NCBI RefSeq assembly: GCF_018918025.1
Contig: NZ_JAHLPT010000004.1
Coordinates: 1-64,000, forward strand
Direction of reading: 5' to 3'
Source: Oscillibacter sp. MSJ-31
Lineage (GTDB): Bacteria; Bacillota; Clostridia; Oscillospirales; Oscillospiraceae
DNA: 64,000 nt
The notes beneath the pieces were generated by a model. The model did not search any database, was not told where the DNA came from, and saw nothing but the letters and a program-made list of their open reading frames with translations. The translations under genes and the position numbers were made by a program. Positions 25,681-33,847 of the stretch are shown in pieces (position 1 is the stretch's first letter; each line of letters begins with the position of its first letter).

Positions 25681-27126
25681 ATGGCTAAACAGGTCAGTCC
25701 CGGCGTCCTCGCGCTGCGCAAGGTCGTCGACGACGTGTACGCCGACGCCCGCGAGGCAAAGAAGCAGGGCAAGCTCGTCGGCTGGTCCAGCTCCAAGTTC
25801 CCCTGCGAGCTGGCTGAGGCCTTTGACCTCAACGTGATGTATCCCGAGAACCAGGCTGCCGGCATTGCCGCCCAGCGCGACGGCGAGATCATGTGCCAGG
25901 CCGCCGAGGACCTCGGCTTCGACAACGACATCTGCGGCTACGCCCGCATCTCCCTCGCTTACGCCGCCGGCAAGCGCGCCAGCCGTAAGTTCGACCCCGA
26001 GACGCTCGAATTCATCATCGACCCCAAGAGCGGCAAGCCCCTCAAGGACGAGAACGGCAACGTCGTCATCGATCCCGAGACCGGCAAGCCCAAGAAGGAC
26101 CCCAAGACCCAGGTGCCCTACACCGTTCTGGACGATATCCATGAGATCGAGGCGCTGCCCGAGACCACCGAGAAGGAGATCGCCTACAAGAACTTCCGCC
26201 GCGAGGCCATCAAGCCCTACAAGCAGATGCGCATCCCCCAGCCGGACTTCGTCCTGTGCTGCAACAACATCTGCAACTGCATGACCAAGTGGTACGAGAA
26301 CATCGCCCGTATGTGCAACATTCCGCTCATCATGGTCGACATTCCCTACAACAACACCGTTGAGGTCAGCGACTCCGCCGTGAAGTACGTCCGCGCCCAG
26401 TTCGACAACGCCATCCATCAGCTCGAGGAGCTGACCGGCAAGAAGTTCGACGAGGCCAAGTTCGAGGCGGCCTGCAAGCACGCGAACCGCACCGCCCAGA
26501 ACTGGCTGAAGGTCTGCGACTACCTGCAGTACAAGCCCGCCCCGATGAGCGGCTTCGACCTGTTCAACCACATGGCCGACGTCGTCACCGCCCGCGGCAA
26601 GGAAGCCGCTGCCGACGCCTTCGATCTGCTCGCGCAGGACCTGGAGCAGAACATCAAGGAAGGCACCTCCACGCTGCCCTTCCCCGAGAAGTACCGCGTC
26701 ATGTTCGAGGGCATCCCCTGCTGGCCGAAGCTCCCGAACCTGTTCAAGCCCCTCAAGGAGAACGGCGTGAACGTCACCGCCGTCGTGTACGCGCCCGCCT
26801 TCGGCTTCGTCTACAACAACATGGACGAGATGGCCCGCGCCTACTACAAGGCGCCCAACTCCGTCTGCATCGAGCAGGGCGTTGCCTGGCGTGAGGGCAT
26901 CTGCCGCGACAATAAGGTCGACGGCGTGCTCGTCCACTACAACCGCTCCTGCAAGCCGTGGAGCGGCTATATGGCCGAGATGCAGCGCCGCTTCACCAAG
27001 GACCTCGGCGTGCCGTGCGCCGGCTTCGACGGCGACCAGGCCGACCCGCGCAACTTCAACGAAGCGCAGTACGCCACCCGCGTGCAGGGCCTTGTCGAAG
27101 CCATGGAAGCCAACAAGAAAGACTAA
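25681..27126 (+). CDS. hgdA: 2-hydroxyglutaryl-CoA dehydratase subunit A
   Basis: A 481-aa subunit that, with HgdB, eliminates water from (R)-2-hydroxyglutaryl-CoA by ketyl radical chemistry using [4Fe-4S]. Family segments include VGWSSSKFPCELAEAFDL, PENQAAGIAAQRDGE, DNDICGYARISLAYAAG, the cysteine-rich PDFVLCCNNICNCMTKWYENIAR, and VLVHYNRSCKPWSGYMAEMQRRF. A loop of repeated GKP/DP residues (about 116-140) is also typical of the Acidaminococcus protein. TTAGGAGG precedes the ATG. The length is normal. Confidence 0.96.
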   Translation: MAKQVSPGVLALRKVVDDVYADAREAKKQGKLVGWSSSKFPCELAEAFDLNVMYPENQAAGIAAQRDGEIMCQAAEDLGFDNDICGYARISLAYAAGKRASRKFDPETLEFIIDPKSGKPLKDENGNVVIDPETGKPKKDPKTQVPYTVLDDIHEIEALPETTEKEIAYKNFRREAIKPYKQMRIPQPDFVLCCNNICNCMTKWYENIARMCNIPLIMVDIPYNNTVEVSDSAVKYVRAQFDNAIHQLEELTGKKFDEAKFEAACKHANRTAQNWLKVCDYLQYKPAPMSGFDLFNHMADVVTARGKEAAADAFDLLAQDLEQNIKEGTSTLPFPEKYRVMFEGIPCWPKLPNLFKPLKENGVNVTAVVYAPAFGFVYNNMDEMARAYYKAPNSVCIEQGVAWREGICRDNKVDGVLVHYNRSCKPWSGYMAEMQRRFTKDLGVPCAGFDGDQADPRNFNEAQYATRVQGLVEAMEANKKD

Positions 27127-27141
27127 GGAGGGCGTGAAAAA

Positions 27142-28287
27142 ATGAGTATCGAAGCTATCGTGAAGGAATTTTCCGCCGTCGCCGCGAACCCCAAGGGCCA
27201 GCTCAAGGCCTATAAGGACGCCGGCAAGAAGTGCATCGGTGTGATGCCCTACTACGCCCCCGAGGAGCTGGTCTACGCCGCCGGCATGATGCCGTTCGGT
27301 ATGTGGGGCAGCAACAACAAGACCATCCAGCGCGCCAAGGAATATTGCGCGACCTTCTACTGCACCATCGCCCAGCTCGACCTCGAGATGCTGCTCGACG
27401 GCACGATGGACCTGCTCGACGGCGTCATCACCCCGACCATCTGTGATACGCTGCGCCCCATGAGCCAGAACATCCGCGTCGCCATGAGCGAGAAGCTGCC
27501 CTGCATCTTCCTCGCCCATCCCCAGAACCGCTTCGCCGACTGGGGCAAGCAGTTCTGCATGGATCAGTACAACGACGTCAAGGCCGGTCTCGAGAAGATC
27601 GCCGGTCACGAGATCAAGAGCGAGGACATCGCCGCGGCCATCAAGGTCTACAACAAGTCCCGTGCCGCCCGCCGCGAGTTCGTCAAGCTCGCCAGCGACC
27701 ACTGCGACGTCATCGACCCCATCATGCGCTCCGCCGTCCTCAAGGCCGCATGGTTCATGGATAAGGCCGAGTACACCGAGAAGCTCAACGCCCTCAACGC
27801 CGAGCTCAAGGCGCTGCCCGCGGCGAAGTGGAACGGCGTGAAGGTCGTCACCTCCGGCATCATCTGCGACAATCCCGTCCTGCTCAAGGTCTTCAAGGAC
27901 AACAACGTTGCCATCGCCGCCGACGACGTCGCGCACGAGTCCCGTGCGTTCCGCACCGACGCGAGCGAGGAGGGCGATCCCATGATGGCCCTCGTCGAGC
28001 AGTTCACCAACACCGACTACGACGTGCTGCTCTACGATCCGCAGTCCAGCAAGAACCGCCGCGGCGAGTTCGTGGCGAACCTTGTCAAGGAGTCCGGCGC
28101 GCAGGGTCTGGTGCTCTTCATGCAGCAGTTCTGCGACCCCGAGGAGATGGAGTTCCCGTACCTCAAGCGCGCGCTCGACGCCGCCGGCATCCCCTTCATC
28201 AAGCTCGGCGTGGATCAGCAGATGCGCGACTTCGGTCAGGCCGCGACCGCCATTCAGGCGTTCGCCGACGTTCTGTCCGTTCAGTAA
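27142..28287 (+). CDS. hgdB: 2-hydroxyglutaryl-CoA dehydratase subunit B
   Basis: A 381-aa partner of HgdA. It has the family segments GKKCIGVMPYYAPEELVYAAGMMPFGMWGSN, FCTIAQLDLEML-like YCTIAQLDLEMLLDGTMDLLDGVITPTICDTLRPMSQN, and the C-terminal VLFMQQFCDPEEMEFPYLKRALDAAGIPFIKLGVDQQMRDFGQAATAIQAFADVL. The cysteines at CATFYCTI and QQFCDPEE are candidate cluster or active-site ligands. It follows hgdA by 15 bases with AAGGAGGG. After it comes a GC-rich hairpin and a fresh promoter, so the dehydratase segment may end here in part. Confidence 0.95.
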   Translation: MSIEAIVKEFSAVAANPKGQLKAYKDAGKKCIGVMPYYAPEELVYAAGMMPFGMWGSNNKTIQRAKEYCATFYCTIAQLDLEMLLDGTMDLLDGVITPTICDTLRPMSQNIRVAMSEKLPCIFLAHPQNRFADWGKQFCMDQYNDVKAGLEKIAGHEIKSEDIAAAIKVYNKSRAARREFVKLASDHCDVIDPIMRSAVLKAAWFMDKAEYTEKLNALNAELKALPAAKWNGVKVVTSGIICDNPVLLKVFKDNNVAIAADDVAHESRAFRTDASEEGDPMMALVEQFTNTDYDVLLYDPQSSKNRRGEFVANLVKESGAQGLVLFMQQFCDPEEMEFPYLKRALDAAGIPFIKLGVDQQMRDFGQAATAIQAFADVLSVQ

Positions 28288-28435
28288 GGTATCCCGACGG
28301 CGGCGGGGAGAGAGGGAGAAGCTCTCCCCGCGCCGCGCCGGCTGTTCAGACGGCGTAAAAATTGCAGGACCGCTGTTGCAAAGCTCAACGGCGATTTGCT
28401 ATAATCCACTCTAACGAAAGGGATAAGGAGAATCT
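28288..28435 (+). promoter_or_regulatory. hairpin and internal promoter before gcdDCB
   Basis: A GC-rich imperfect hairpin (about 28298-28343, arms around GGCGGCGGGGAGA and TCTCCCCGCGCCG) ends the hgdB section. TTGCAA (28376-28381), 18 bases and TATAAT (28400-28405) form a promoter 31 bases before gcdD. The decarboxylase pump genes can thus be transcribed separately. Confidence 0.55.
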
Positions 28436-28714
28436 ATGTACAGCCCGCTTTTCGTCACCCTCATGGGCATCGGCACCGTGTTCTTCGGTCTGGTCTGCAT
28501 CATCGTCCTCACGACGATCATGGGAGCCGTCCTCAAGAGCAATGCCAAGCCCGCCCCCGCGCCCGCTGCGGCTCCCAAGGCTGCGGCTCCCGCCGCTCCT
28601 GCGGTCAACACCGCCAAGGAGCAGGAGATCCTTGCAGCCGTCATCGCGGCGGTCACCGAGGACCTCGGCCCCAGCGCCTCCCGTATGCAGATCACCAGCA
28701 TCAACAAAATTTGA
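28436..28714 (+). CDS. gcdD: glutaconyl-CoA decarboxylase delta subunit (OadG-like)
   Basis: A 92-aa membrane-anchored subunit. One N-terminal membrane span (LFVTLMGIGTVFFGLVCIIVLTTIMGAVL) is followed by an Ala/Pro-rich linker and a helical end ILAAVIAAVTEDLGPSASRMQITSI, the standard layout of sodium-pump decarboxylase gamma/delta subunits. It probably holds the alpha, beta and biotin subunits together. ATAAGGAG lies before the ATG. It is followed 22 bases later by the biotin carrier. Confidence 0.88.
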   Translation: MYSPLFVTLMGIGTVFFGLVCIIVLTTIMGAVLKSNAKPAPAPAAAPKAAAPAAPAVNTAKEQEILAAVIAAVTEDLGPSASRMQITSINKI

Positions 28715-28736
28715 TTATTTTAGGAGAGAAAACATC

Positions 28737-29150
28737 ATGACTAAGCAGTACACTGTCACCGTTAACGGCACCGCCTACGAAGTTACCGTCGAGTCCGTCT
28801 CCGGCGGCCGCATGGCCTCCGCCCCCGTCGCCCGCACCGCTTCCGCCCCCGTGGCCCGCGCTGCCGCTCCCGTCGCCGCTCCCGCTCCTGCCGCGGCTCC
28901 TGCTGCCCCCAAGGCCGCTCCCGCCGCTTCCGGCTCCGGTGAGACCGTTTCCAGCCCGATGCCCGGCACCATCCTCGACGTGAAGGTCGCGGCCGGTCAG
29001 GCGGTCAAGTCCGGCGACATCCTCTTCATCCTCGAGGCCATGAAGATGGAGAACGAGATCTTTGCTCCCTGCGACGGCACCGTTTCCTCCGTCGCGGTTT
29101 CCAAGGGCGCTGCCGTCAACCCCGGCGACGTTCTGTGCGTCATCGGCTGA
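28737..29150 (+). CDS. gcdC: glutaconyl-CoA decarboxylase gamma subunit, biotin carrier
   Basis: A 137-aa biotin carrier. It starts with a short beta region (KQYTVTVNGTAYEVTVESV), has a flexible Ala/Pro linker (about 27-66), and ends in a biotinyl domain with the acceptor Lys103 in EAMKMENE. The biotin swings between GcdA, which loads CO2, and GcdB, which releases it. The ATG at 28737 follows TAGGAGAG; the longer open frame to 28362 crosses gcdD and is not real. The linker is comparatively short and lets the domain move. Confidence 0.95.
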   Translation: MTKQYTVTVNGTAYEVTVESVSGGRMASAPVARTASAPVARAAAPVAAPAPAAAPAAPKAAPAASGSGETVSSPMPGTILDVKVAAGQAVKSGDILFILEAMKMENEIFAPCDGTVSSVAVSKGAAVNPGDVLCVIG

Positions 29151-29200
29151 GACATTTCCGCACACCCCTGAAATAAACTGTGAAAGGAAACCAGAAATAA

Positions 29201-30625
29201 ATGCCTGCTATTATCAATTTCCTGCAGCAGACCGGCTTCTATATGTTTGGTCAGGACGGTAACTGGAAATGCCTCATCATGATCGCCATTTCCTTTATCC
29301 TCATGTATCTGGCCATTGTGAAGGGCTTTGAGCCGCTGCTGCTCCTGCCCATTTCCTTCGGTATGCTGTGTACCAACCTGCCCGGCGCGGATATGTTCCA
29401 TGAGATCCTGTTTGCCGGCGGTCACGTCCATTGGGACCTTTTCGGCGGCACGCCCGTCACGGCCTCCTTCATTGCGGAGATGAGCGAGTCCGGCGTTTCG
29501 GACGCCGTGCTTGCTCCGTACTTCCAGCAGCTGCTCGCCAGCGCGCAGGAGGCCTTCGGAGCGGATACGATCCAGCAGGTCGCCAGTGAGGTCATGGCTG
29601 CTGCCGGCGGCACCATCAGCGAGTTCACCGCGCAAGCACAGGCGGTCGCACAGGCCGAACAGGCTGCCGCGGTGTACGGCATGGAGCTTGCCGGCCCGAC
29701 GGTCAACCTCGGCCTGCTCGACGTCCTCTACCTCGGCGTCAAGCTCGGCATCTATCCCTGCCTGATCTTCATGGGCGTCGGCTCCATGACCGACTTCGGT
29801 CCCCTGATCGCCAACCCCAAGTCCCTGCTGCTCGGTGCGGCTGCCCAGCTCGGTATCTTCATGACCTATGTGGGCACCCAGCTCCTCGGCTTCACCTCGC
29901 AGGAATCCTCCTCCATCGGTATCATCGGCGGCGCGGACGGCCCGACGGCGATCTTCGTCACGACCCGTCTCGCTCCCCATCTGCTCGGCCCCATCGCCGT
30001 TGCGGCGTATTCCTACATGGCGCTCGTTCCGGTTATTCAGCCGCCCATCATGAAGGCGCTGACCACCAAGGAGGAGCGCAAGATCGTGATGAAGCCGCTG
30101 CGTCAGGTCAGCAAGAAGGAGAAGATCATCTTCCCCATCATGATCACCGTGTTCGTGGCGCTGCTCGTTCCCTCCGCCGCTCCTCTGATCGCCTGCCTCA
30201 TGCTCGGCAACCTCTTCAAGGAGTCCGGTGTGGTTGAGCGTCTGACCAAGACCGCCGGCAACGAGCTGATGAACATCGTCACCATCTTCCTCGGCTTCAC
30301 CGTCGGCGCGACGGCGACGGCCACCACCTTCCTGTCCCTCCAGACCATCGAGATCATGTGCATGGGCGTCGTGGCGTTCGGCTTCGGCACTGCGGGCGGT
30401 GTTCTGCTCGCCAAGCTCATGAACCTGTTCCTGAAGGAGAAGATCAACCCGCTGATCGGTTCCGCCGGCGTTTCCGCCGTCCCGATGGCGGCGCGTGTCT
30501 CCCAGGTCGTGGGCCAGAAGGAGAATCCCGCGAACTTCCTGCTGATGCACGCCATGGGCCCGAACGTGGCCGGCGTCATCGGCTCCGCGATCGCCGCGGG
30601 CGTCCTCATGGCGCTCTTCGGCTAA
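29201..30625 (+). CDS. gcdB: glutaconyl-CoA decarboxylase beta subunit, Na+-pumping, with an enlarged loop
   Basis: A 474-aa membrane subunit that decarboxylates carboxybiotin and exports Na+. About ten hydrophobic segments flank the hallmark GIIGGADGPTAIF (Asp246) and the late NPLIGSAGVSAVPMAARVSQ segment. Classical GcdB/OadB proteins have about 375-435 residues; the excess is an Ala/Gln/Glu-rich loop at about 85-165 (SESGVSDAVLAPYFQQLLAS to AQAVAQAEQAAAVYG) between early membrane spans. The gene is the last of the pathway and ends at a terminator. The Na+ gradient it makes could be used by the symporter-type transporter found downstream. Confidence 0.95.
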   Translation: MPAIINFLQQTGFYMFGQDGNWKCLIMIAISFILMYLAIVKGFEPLLLLPISFGMLCTNLPGADMFHEILFAGGHVHWDLFGGTPVTASFIAEMSESGVSDAVLAPYFQQLLASAQEAFGADTIQQVASEVMAAAGGTISEFTAQAQAVAQAEQAAAVYGMELAGPTVNLGLLDVLYLGVKLGIYPCLIFMGVGSMTDFGPLIANPKSLLLGAAAQLGIFMTYVGTQLLGFTSQESSSIGIIGGADGPTAIFVTTRLAPHLLGPIAVAAYSYMALVPVIQPPIMKALTTKEERKIVMKPLRQVSKKEKIIFPIMITVFVALLVPSAAPLIACLMLGNLFKESGVVERLTKTAGNELMNIVTIFLGFTVGATATATTFLSLQTIEIMCMGVVAFGFGTAGGVLLAKLMNLFLKEKINPLIGSAGVSAVPMAARVSQVVGQKENPANFLLMHAMGPNVAGVIGSAIAAGVLMALFG

Positions 30626-30640
30626 GAGAACAAAAGAAAG

Positions 30641-30668
30641 AAAAAGAGGGCTTTGCCCTCTTTTTCTT
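30641..30668 (+). terminator. terminator of the gct-gcd operon
   Basis: An 11-bp stem AAAAAGAGGGC, loop ttt, GCCCTCTTTTT, continuing into CTTTT. Confidence 0.9.
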
Positions 30669-30675
30669 TTGCACA

Positions 30676-30704
30676 TTGTGTTTTGGAAAAGGGTATGCTA
30701 TAAT
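30676..30704 (+). promoter_or_regulatory. aminotransferase promoter
   Basis: TTGTGT (30676-30681), 17 bases, and TATAAT (30699-30704) with an upstream TATGC giving an extended -10. AGGAGG follows before the start codon. Confidence 0.7.
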
Positions 30705-30737
30705 TTCTCCAACATTTGAAATAGGAGGTCCGTTCCG

Positions 30738-32006
30738 ATGAAATACAGGGAAATGACGGCTGAACAGCGCAAGGCCGAATTTGAAAAGGTGTCCGCTGAA
30801 TTTGAAGCGTGGAAGGCCAAGGGCCTGAAGCTCAACATGGCGCGCGGGCGTCCGGGAAAGGAGCAGCTCGATCTGGTGTCCGATATTCTCTCGGTGATGA
30901 CCGATCCTGCGGACTGCGTGGACGGCGACGTGAATGTGCGCAACTACGGCCAGCTCTCCGGCCTGCCGAGCGCCAAGGCGCTCTTTGCCGAGATCCTCGG
31001 CTGCAAGCCGGAGCAGGTGTTCGTCGGCGGTAACGCCAGCCTGCAGCTCATGTACGACACCATCGCCAAGGCGTACACCAACGGCCTGCTGCACAGCGAA
31101 AAGCCGTGGTGCCGCGAGGAGCATATCAAGTGGCTCTGCCCTGCGCCGGGCTATGACCGCCACTTCAAGGTCACGGAGAGCTTCGGCTTCGAGCTCATCA
31201 CCATTCCCATGACCGAGACCGGCCCGAATATGGATCTGGTCGAGCAGCTCGTCAAGGACCCGGCGGTCAAGGGTATGTGGAACGTGCCGAAGTATTCCAA
31301 TCCCGACGGCATCATCTACTCCGACGAGACCATCGAGCGCATCGCCAGGCTGAAGCCTGCGGCTCCCGACTTCCTGCTCATGTGGGACAACGCCTACTGC
31401 ATCCATGAGTTCGAGGGCGAGTTCGTGCCCTTCCCAGATATCCTGAGCCTGTGCGAGAAGTACGGCAACGCCGACATGGTGTTTGAGTTTGCCTCCACCA
31501 GCAAGATCACGCTGCCCGGCGCGGGCGTGGCGTGCTTCGCGTGCAGCGAGGCGAACATGGAATACATGGAGAAGCTCATCAACGTCCAGATCATCAGCTA
31601 CGATAAGATCAATCAGCTGCGTCATGTGAAGTACCTCAAGGACAAGGCGCACACGCTGGAGCTGATGAAGAAGCACGCGGCCATCATGGGGCCGAAGTTC
31701 AAGGCGGTGACCGAGACCCTCGCACGCGAGGTCGGCCCGCTCGGTTTGGCCACCTGGCACGACCCCAAGGGAGGCTACTTCGTGTCCGTCAATACGCTGC
31801 CGGGCCTCGCCAAGCGCACGTTGGCGCTGTGTAAGGAGGCGGGTGTCATTATGACGAGTGCGGGCGCGACCTTCCCCTACGGCGTCGACCCGAAGGACAG
31901 CAATATCCGCGTCGCTCCGTCCCTCCCGCCGGTGGAGGAGCTGCAGCAGGCGATGGAGGTCTTCTGCTGCTGCCTGAAGCTCGCCGCACTCGAGCAGTTA
32001 AAGTAA
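30738..32006 (+). CDS. aminotransferase class I, alanine/aspartate type (Asp_aminotransf family)
   Basis: A 422-aa PLP enzyme. The early text LKLNMARGRPGKEQLDL and NYGQLSGLPSAKALFAEILG, the cofactor residues Asp217/Tyr220 in MWDNAYCIHEFEG, and the Schiff-base Lys256 in FEFASTSKITLPGAGVACF match the branch once called MocR-like aspartate aminotransferases. Right after the glutamate fermentation operon, a role in turning glutamate plus an oxoacid into 2-oxoglutarate, the precursor of 2-hydroxyglutarate, is plausible, but the amino donor cannot be read from sequence. It is monocistronic, with its own promoter and terminator. Confidence 0.88.
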   Translation: MKYREMTAEQRKAEFEKVSAEFEAWKAKGLKLNMARGRPGKEQLDLVSDILSVMTDPADCVDGDVNVRNYGQLSGLPSAKALFAEILGCKPEQVFVGGNASLQLMYDTIAKAYTNGLLHSEKPWCREEHIKWLCPAPGYDRHFKVTESFGFELITIPMTETGPNMDLVEQLVKDPAVKGMWNVPKYSNPDGIIYSDETIERIARLKPAAPDFLLMWDNAYCIHEFEGEFVPFPDILSLCEKYGNADMVFEFASTSKITLPGAGVACFACSEANMEYMEKLINVQIISYDKINQLRHVKYLKDKAHTLELMKKHAAIMGPKFKAVTETLAREVGPLGLATWHDPKGGYFVSVNTLPGLAKRTLALCKEAGVIMTSAGATFPYGVDPKDSNIRVAPSLPPVEELQQAMEVFCCCLKLAALEQLK

Positions 32007-32019
32007 AGGCAAAAAGAGA

Positions 32020-32050
32020 AGAGACGGAGCGCCGCTCCGTCTCTTTTTTG
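32020..32050 (+). terminator. aminotransferase terminator
   Basis: An 11-bp perfect stem AGAGACGGAGC, loop gcc, GCTCCGTCTCT, then a run of six T. Confidence 0.9.
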
Positions 32051-32060
32051 CGGAAAAGCG

Positions 32061-32099
32061 AAAATTGGGTATTGACTTCGCGCCCAATTTTGGTATAAT
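32061..32099 (+). promoter_or_regulatory. tRNA-Ser promoter embedded in a 9-bp inverted repeat
   Basis: TTGACT (32072-32077), 16 bases and TATAAT (32094-32099) form a strong promoter 27 bases before the tRNA. A perfect inverted repeat, AAAATTGGG (32061-32069) and CCCAATTTT (32083-32091), encloses the -35 and could be an operator. Confidence 0.7.
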
Positions 32100-32126
32100 G
32101 ATGTTTGCTGTTGAGCATTGAGATAC

Positions 32127-32218
32127 GCAGTGGTATCGAAGTGGTCATAACGAGCACGACTGGAAATCGTGTGACGGCCAAAAGCCGTCCGAGGGTTCGA
32201 ATCCCTCCCACTGCGCCA
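32127..32218 (+). tRNA. tRNA-Ser, anticodon GGA
   Basis: A 92-base type II tRNA. The acceptor stem pairs GCAGTGG (32127-32133) with CCACTGC (32208-32214), discriminator G (as serine tRNAs require) and an encoded CCA. The anticodon stem-loop is CACGACT-GGA-AATCGTG with the anticodon at 32162-32164, reading UCC and UCU. A long variable arm, GACGGCCAAAAGCCGTC, and the T arm GAGGGTTCGAATCCCTC complete it. It is followed directly by a terminator. Confidence 0.97.
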
Positions 32219-32254
32219 AAAAGAAAAGCACCGCAAAGCGGTGCTTTTCTTTTT
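32219..32254 (+). terminator. tRNA-Ser terminator
   Basis: A perfect stem AAAGAAAAGCACCGC, loop aaa, GCGGTGCTTTTCTTT, in a T-rich end. Confidence 0.92.
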
Positions 32255-32302
32255 GGGTTCCGGTCCAAACCGACATTTCCATCCGGATGGAGGGGAAAAG
32301 CC

Positions 32303-32332
32303 TTGACAAACACAGCTCTTGAGGGATAGACT
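32303..32332 (+). promoter_or_regulatory. promoter of the NSS transporter gene
   Basis: Perfect TTGACA (32303-32308), 18 bases and TAGACT (32327-32332), 60 bases before the start codon. Confidence 0.55.
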
Positions 32333-32391
32333 AAACTATCTCTTTGTGTGCATTGACGAAGAGACAGTTGTGAAATTTGGAGGACGACACC

Positions 32392-33726
32392 ATGAGCAAG
32401 CAGACGGAGCGCGACGCATTCCGCAGCCGCTGGGGCTTTATCCTCGCCTGCATCGGCAGCGCGGTGGGCATGGGCAACATCTGGCGCTTTCCCTATCTCG
32501 TGTCCGCGTGGGGCGGCATGACCTTCCTGCTGCCGTATTTCCTCTTTGTTCTTCTGATCGGCTCGACCGGCATCATCGGCGAGATGGCGCTTGGCCGCTC
32601 CACCCGTTCCGGCCCCATCGGCGCGTTCGGGCAGGCGGCTGCCCTGCGCGGCAGACGCAGCACGGGCGAGGCGGTCGGCTATATCCCGGTGCTTGGCTCG
32701 CTGGCGCTCGCCATCGGCTACAGCTGCGTGGTGGGCTGGATCTTCAAGTATTTTGCGCTGGCGCTCGACGGCGGACTCTTTGCCATGGGACAGGATATGA
32801 ACGTCATCGTCGACCGCTTCAACGGCACAGCCTGCGGCTGGGGCAATAATTTCTGGCTGGTGATCGCGCTGGCGGTCAACTTCGCCATCATGGCCTTCGG
32901 CGTGGGCGGCGGCATCGAGCGGGCGAACAAGGTCATGATGCCCGTGCTGTTCTTCCTCTTTGCGGGGCTGGGCGTCTACATTACGACGCTGCCCGGCGCG
33001 GGCGACGGCTACCGCTACATCTTTACCCTCGACCCCGTGGGCCTTGCCGACCCGAAGCTGTGGATCTACGCCTTCGGGCAGGCGTTCTTCTCGCTCTCCG
33101 TGGCGGGAAACGGCACGGTGATCTACGGCTCCTACTTCTCGGACGACGAGTCGATCCCCTCCGCCGCGCGCAATGTGGCGCTGTTCGATACGCTGGCGGC
33201 GCTGCTGGCGGCGCTCGTCATCATTCCCGCGATGGCGGCGGGCGGCGCGGACCTTTCCGACGGCGGCCCGGGACTGATGTTCATTTTCCTCGTGAACGTG
33301 TTCAACGGGATGCCCGGCGGGCGCGTGATCGGACTGGTGTTCTTCCTCTGCGTGCTCTTCGCGGGCCTCACCTCGCTTGTGAACCTCTACGAGGTCTCGG
33401 TCGAGGCGCTGCAGGATAAGCTGCACCTCAAGCGCGTGGCGGCAGTCGCGGTCATTGCCGCGATCGGCACAGCGGTGTCGCTGTGCATTCAGGCCATCGT
33501 CTCCGACTGGATGGACGTGGTGTCCATCTACATCTGCCCGCTCGGCGCGCTGCTGGCCGGCATCCTGTTCTTTTGGGTGGCGGGGAAGGACTTCGTCCTT
33601 GCCGCGGTCAACAAGGGCGTGGGCAAGCCCATCGGCGCGTGGTTCTATCCTCTGAGTAAATATGTCTACTGCGCCTGCGCGCTGCTCGCGCTCATCGCGG
33701 GCGCGCTCCTCGGCGGCATCGGCTGA
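32392..33726 (+). CDS. sodium-dependent transporter, neurotransmitter:sodium symporter (SNF) family
   Basis: A 444-aa transporter with about 11 hydrophobic segments, of the LeuT/TnaT/MhsT group that imports amino acids with Na+. The first membrane span has the signature GSAVGMGNIWRFPYL, which forms the Na+ and substrate sites, and later spans have FGQAFFSLSVAGNGTVIYGSY and FLCVLFAGLTSLVNLYEV. The ATG at 32392 follows GGAGG by 10 bases; the TTG 15 bases earlier lies inside the ribosome site. It would profit from the Na+ gradient made by the GcdB pump. The substrate is unknown. Confidence 0.92.
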   Translation: MSKQTERDAFRSRWGFILACIGSAVGMGNIWRFPYLVSAWGGMTFLLPYFLFVLLIGSTGIIGEMALGRSTRSGPIGAFGQAAALRGRRSTGEAVGYIPVLGSLALAIGYSCVVGWIFKYFALALDGGLFAMGQDMNVIVDRFNGTACGWGNNFWLVIALAVNFAIMAFGVGGGIERANKVMMPVLFFLFAGLGVYITTLPGAGDGYRYIFTLDPVGLADPKLWIYAFGQAFFSLSVAGNGTVIYGSYFSDDESIPSAARNVALFDTLAALLAALVIIPAMAAGGADLSDGGPGLMFIFLVNVFNGMPGGRVIGLVFFLCVLFAGLTSLVNLYEVSVEALQDKLHLKRVAAVAVIAAIGTAVSLCIQAIVSDWMDVVSIYICPLGALLAGILFFWVAGKDFVLAAVNKGVGKPIGAWFYPLSKYVYCACALLALIAGALLGGIG

Positions 33727-33732
33727 GACGGA

Positions 33733-33759
33733 AGCGCCGTCCCACGGACGGCGCTTTTC
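33733..33759 (+). terminator. terminator of the NSS transporter gene
   Basis: A 10-bp perfect stem AGCGCCGTCC, loop cac, GGACGGCGCT, then TTT. Confidence 0.8.
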
Positions 33760-33815
33760 AGTGGAATGCGGTTAGATAAACTTAACTATTTATGATTTCT
33801 TAACGGTTTGCCCTA

Positions 33816-33844
33816 TTGACAGAGTAGGGAAGTGCTCGTATAAT
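33816..33844 (+). promoter_or_regulatory. consensus promoter of the tetR-RND operon
   Basis: A perfect TTGACA (33816-33821), exactly 17 bases, and a perfect TATAAT (33839-33844). Such a full-consensus promoter is expected to be held down by a repressor. Confidence 0.85.
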
Positions 33845-33847
33845 ATG

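Noticed and set aside
21064..28000. Very long minus-strand open frames opposite gctA-hgdB (about 600-750 codons)
   Set aside because: Strong C/G-ending codon bias in the operon removes stops from the opposite strand. The translations match no family, while the plus-strand genes are unmistakable.
28362..28736. N-terminal extension of the biotin carrier GcdC
   Set aside because: The extension lies in another frame over gcdD and reads as Ser/Arg/Pro-rich noise. GcdC has a good ribosome site at its normal start.
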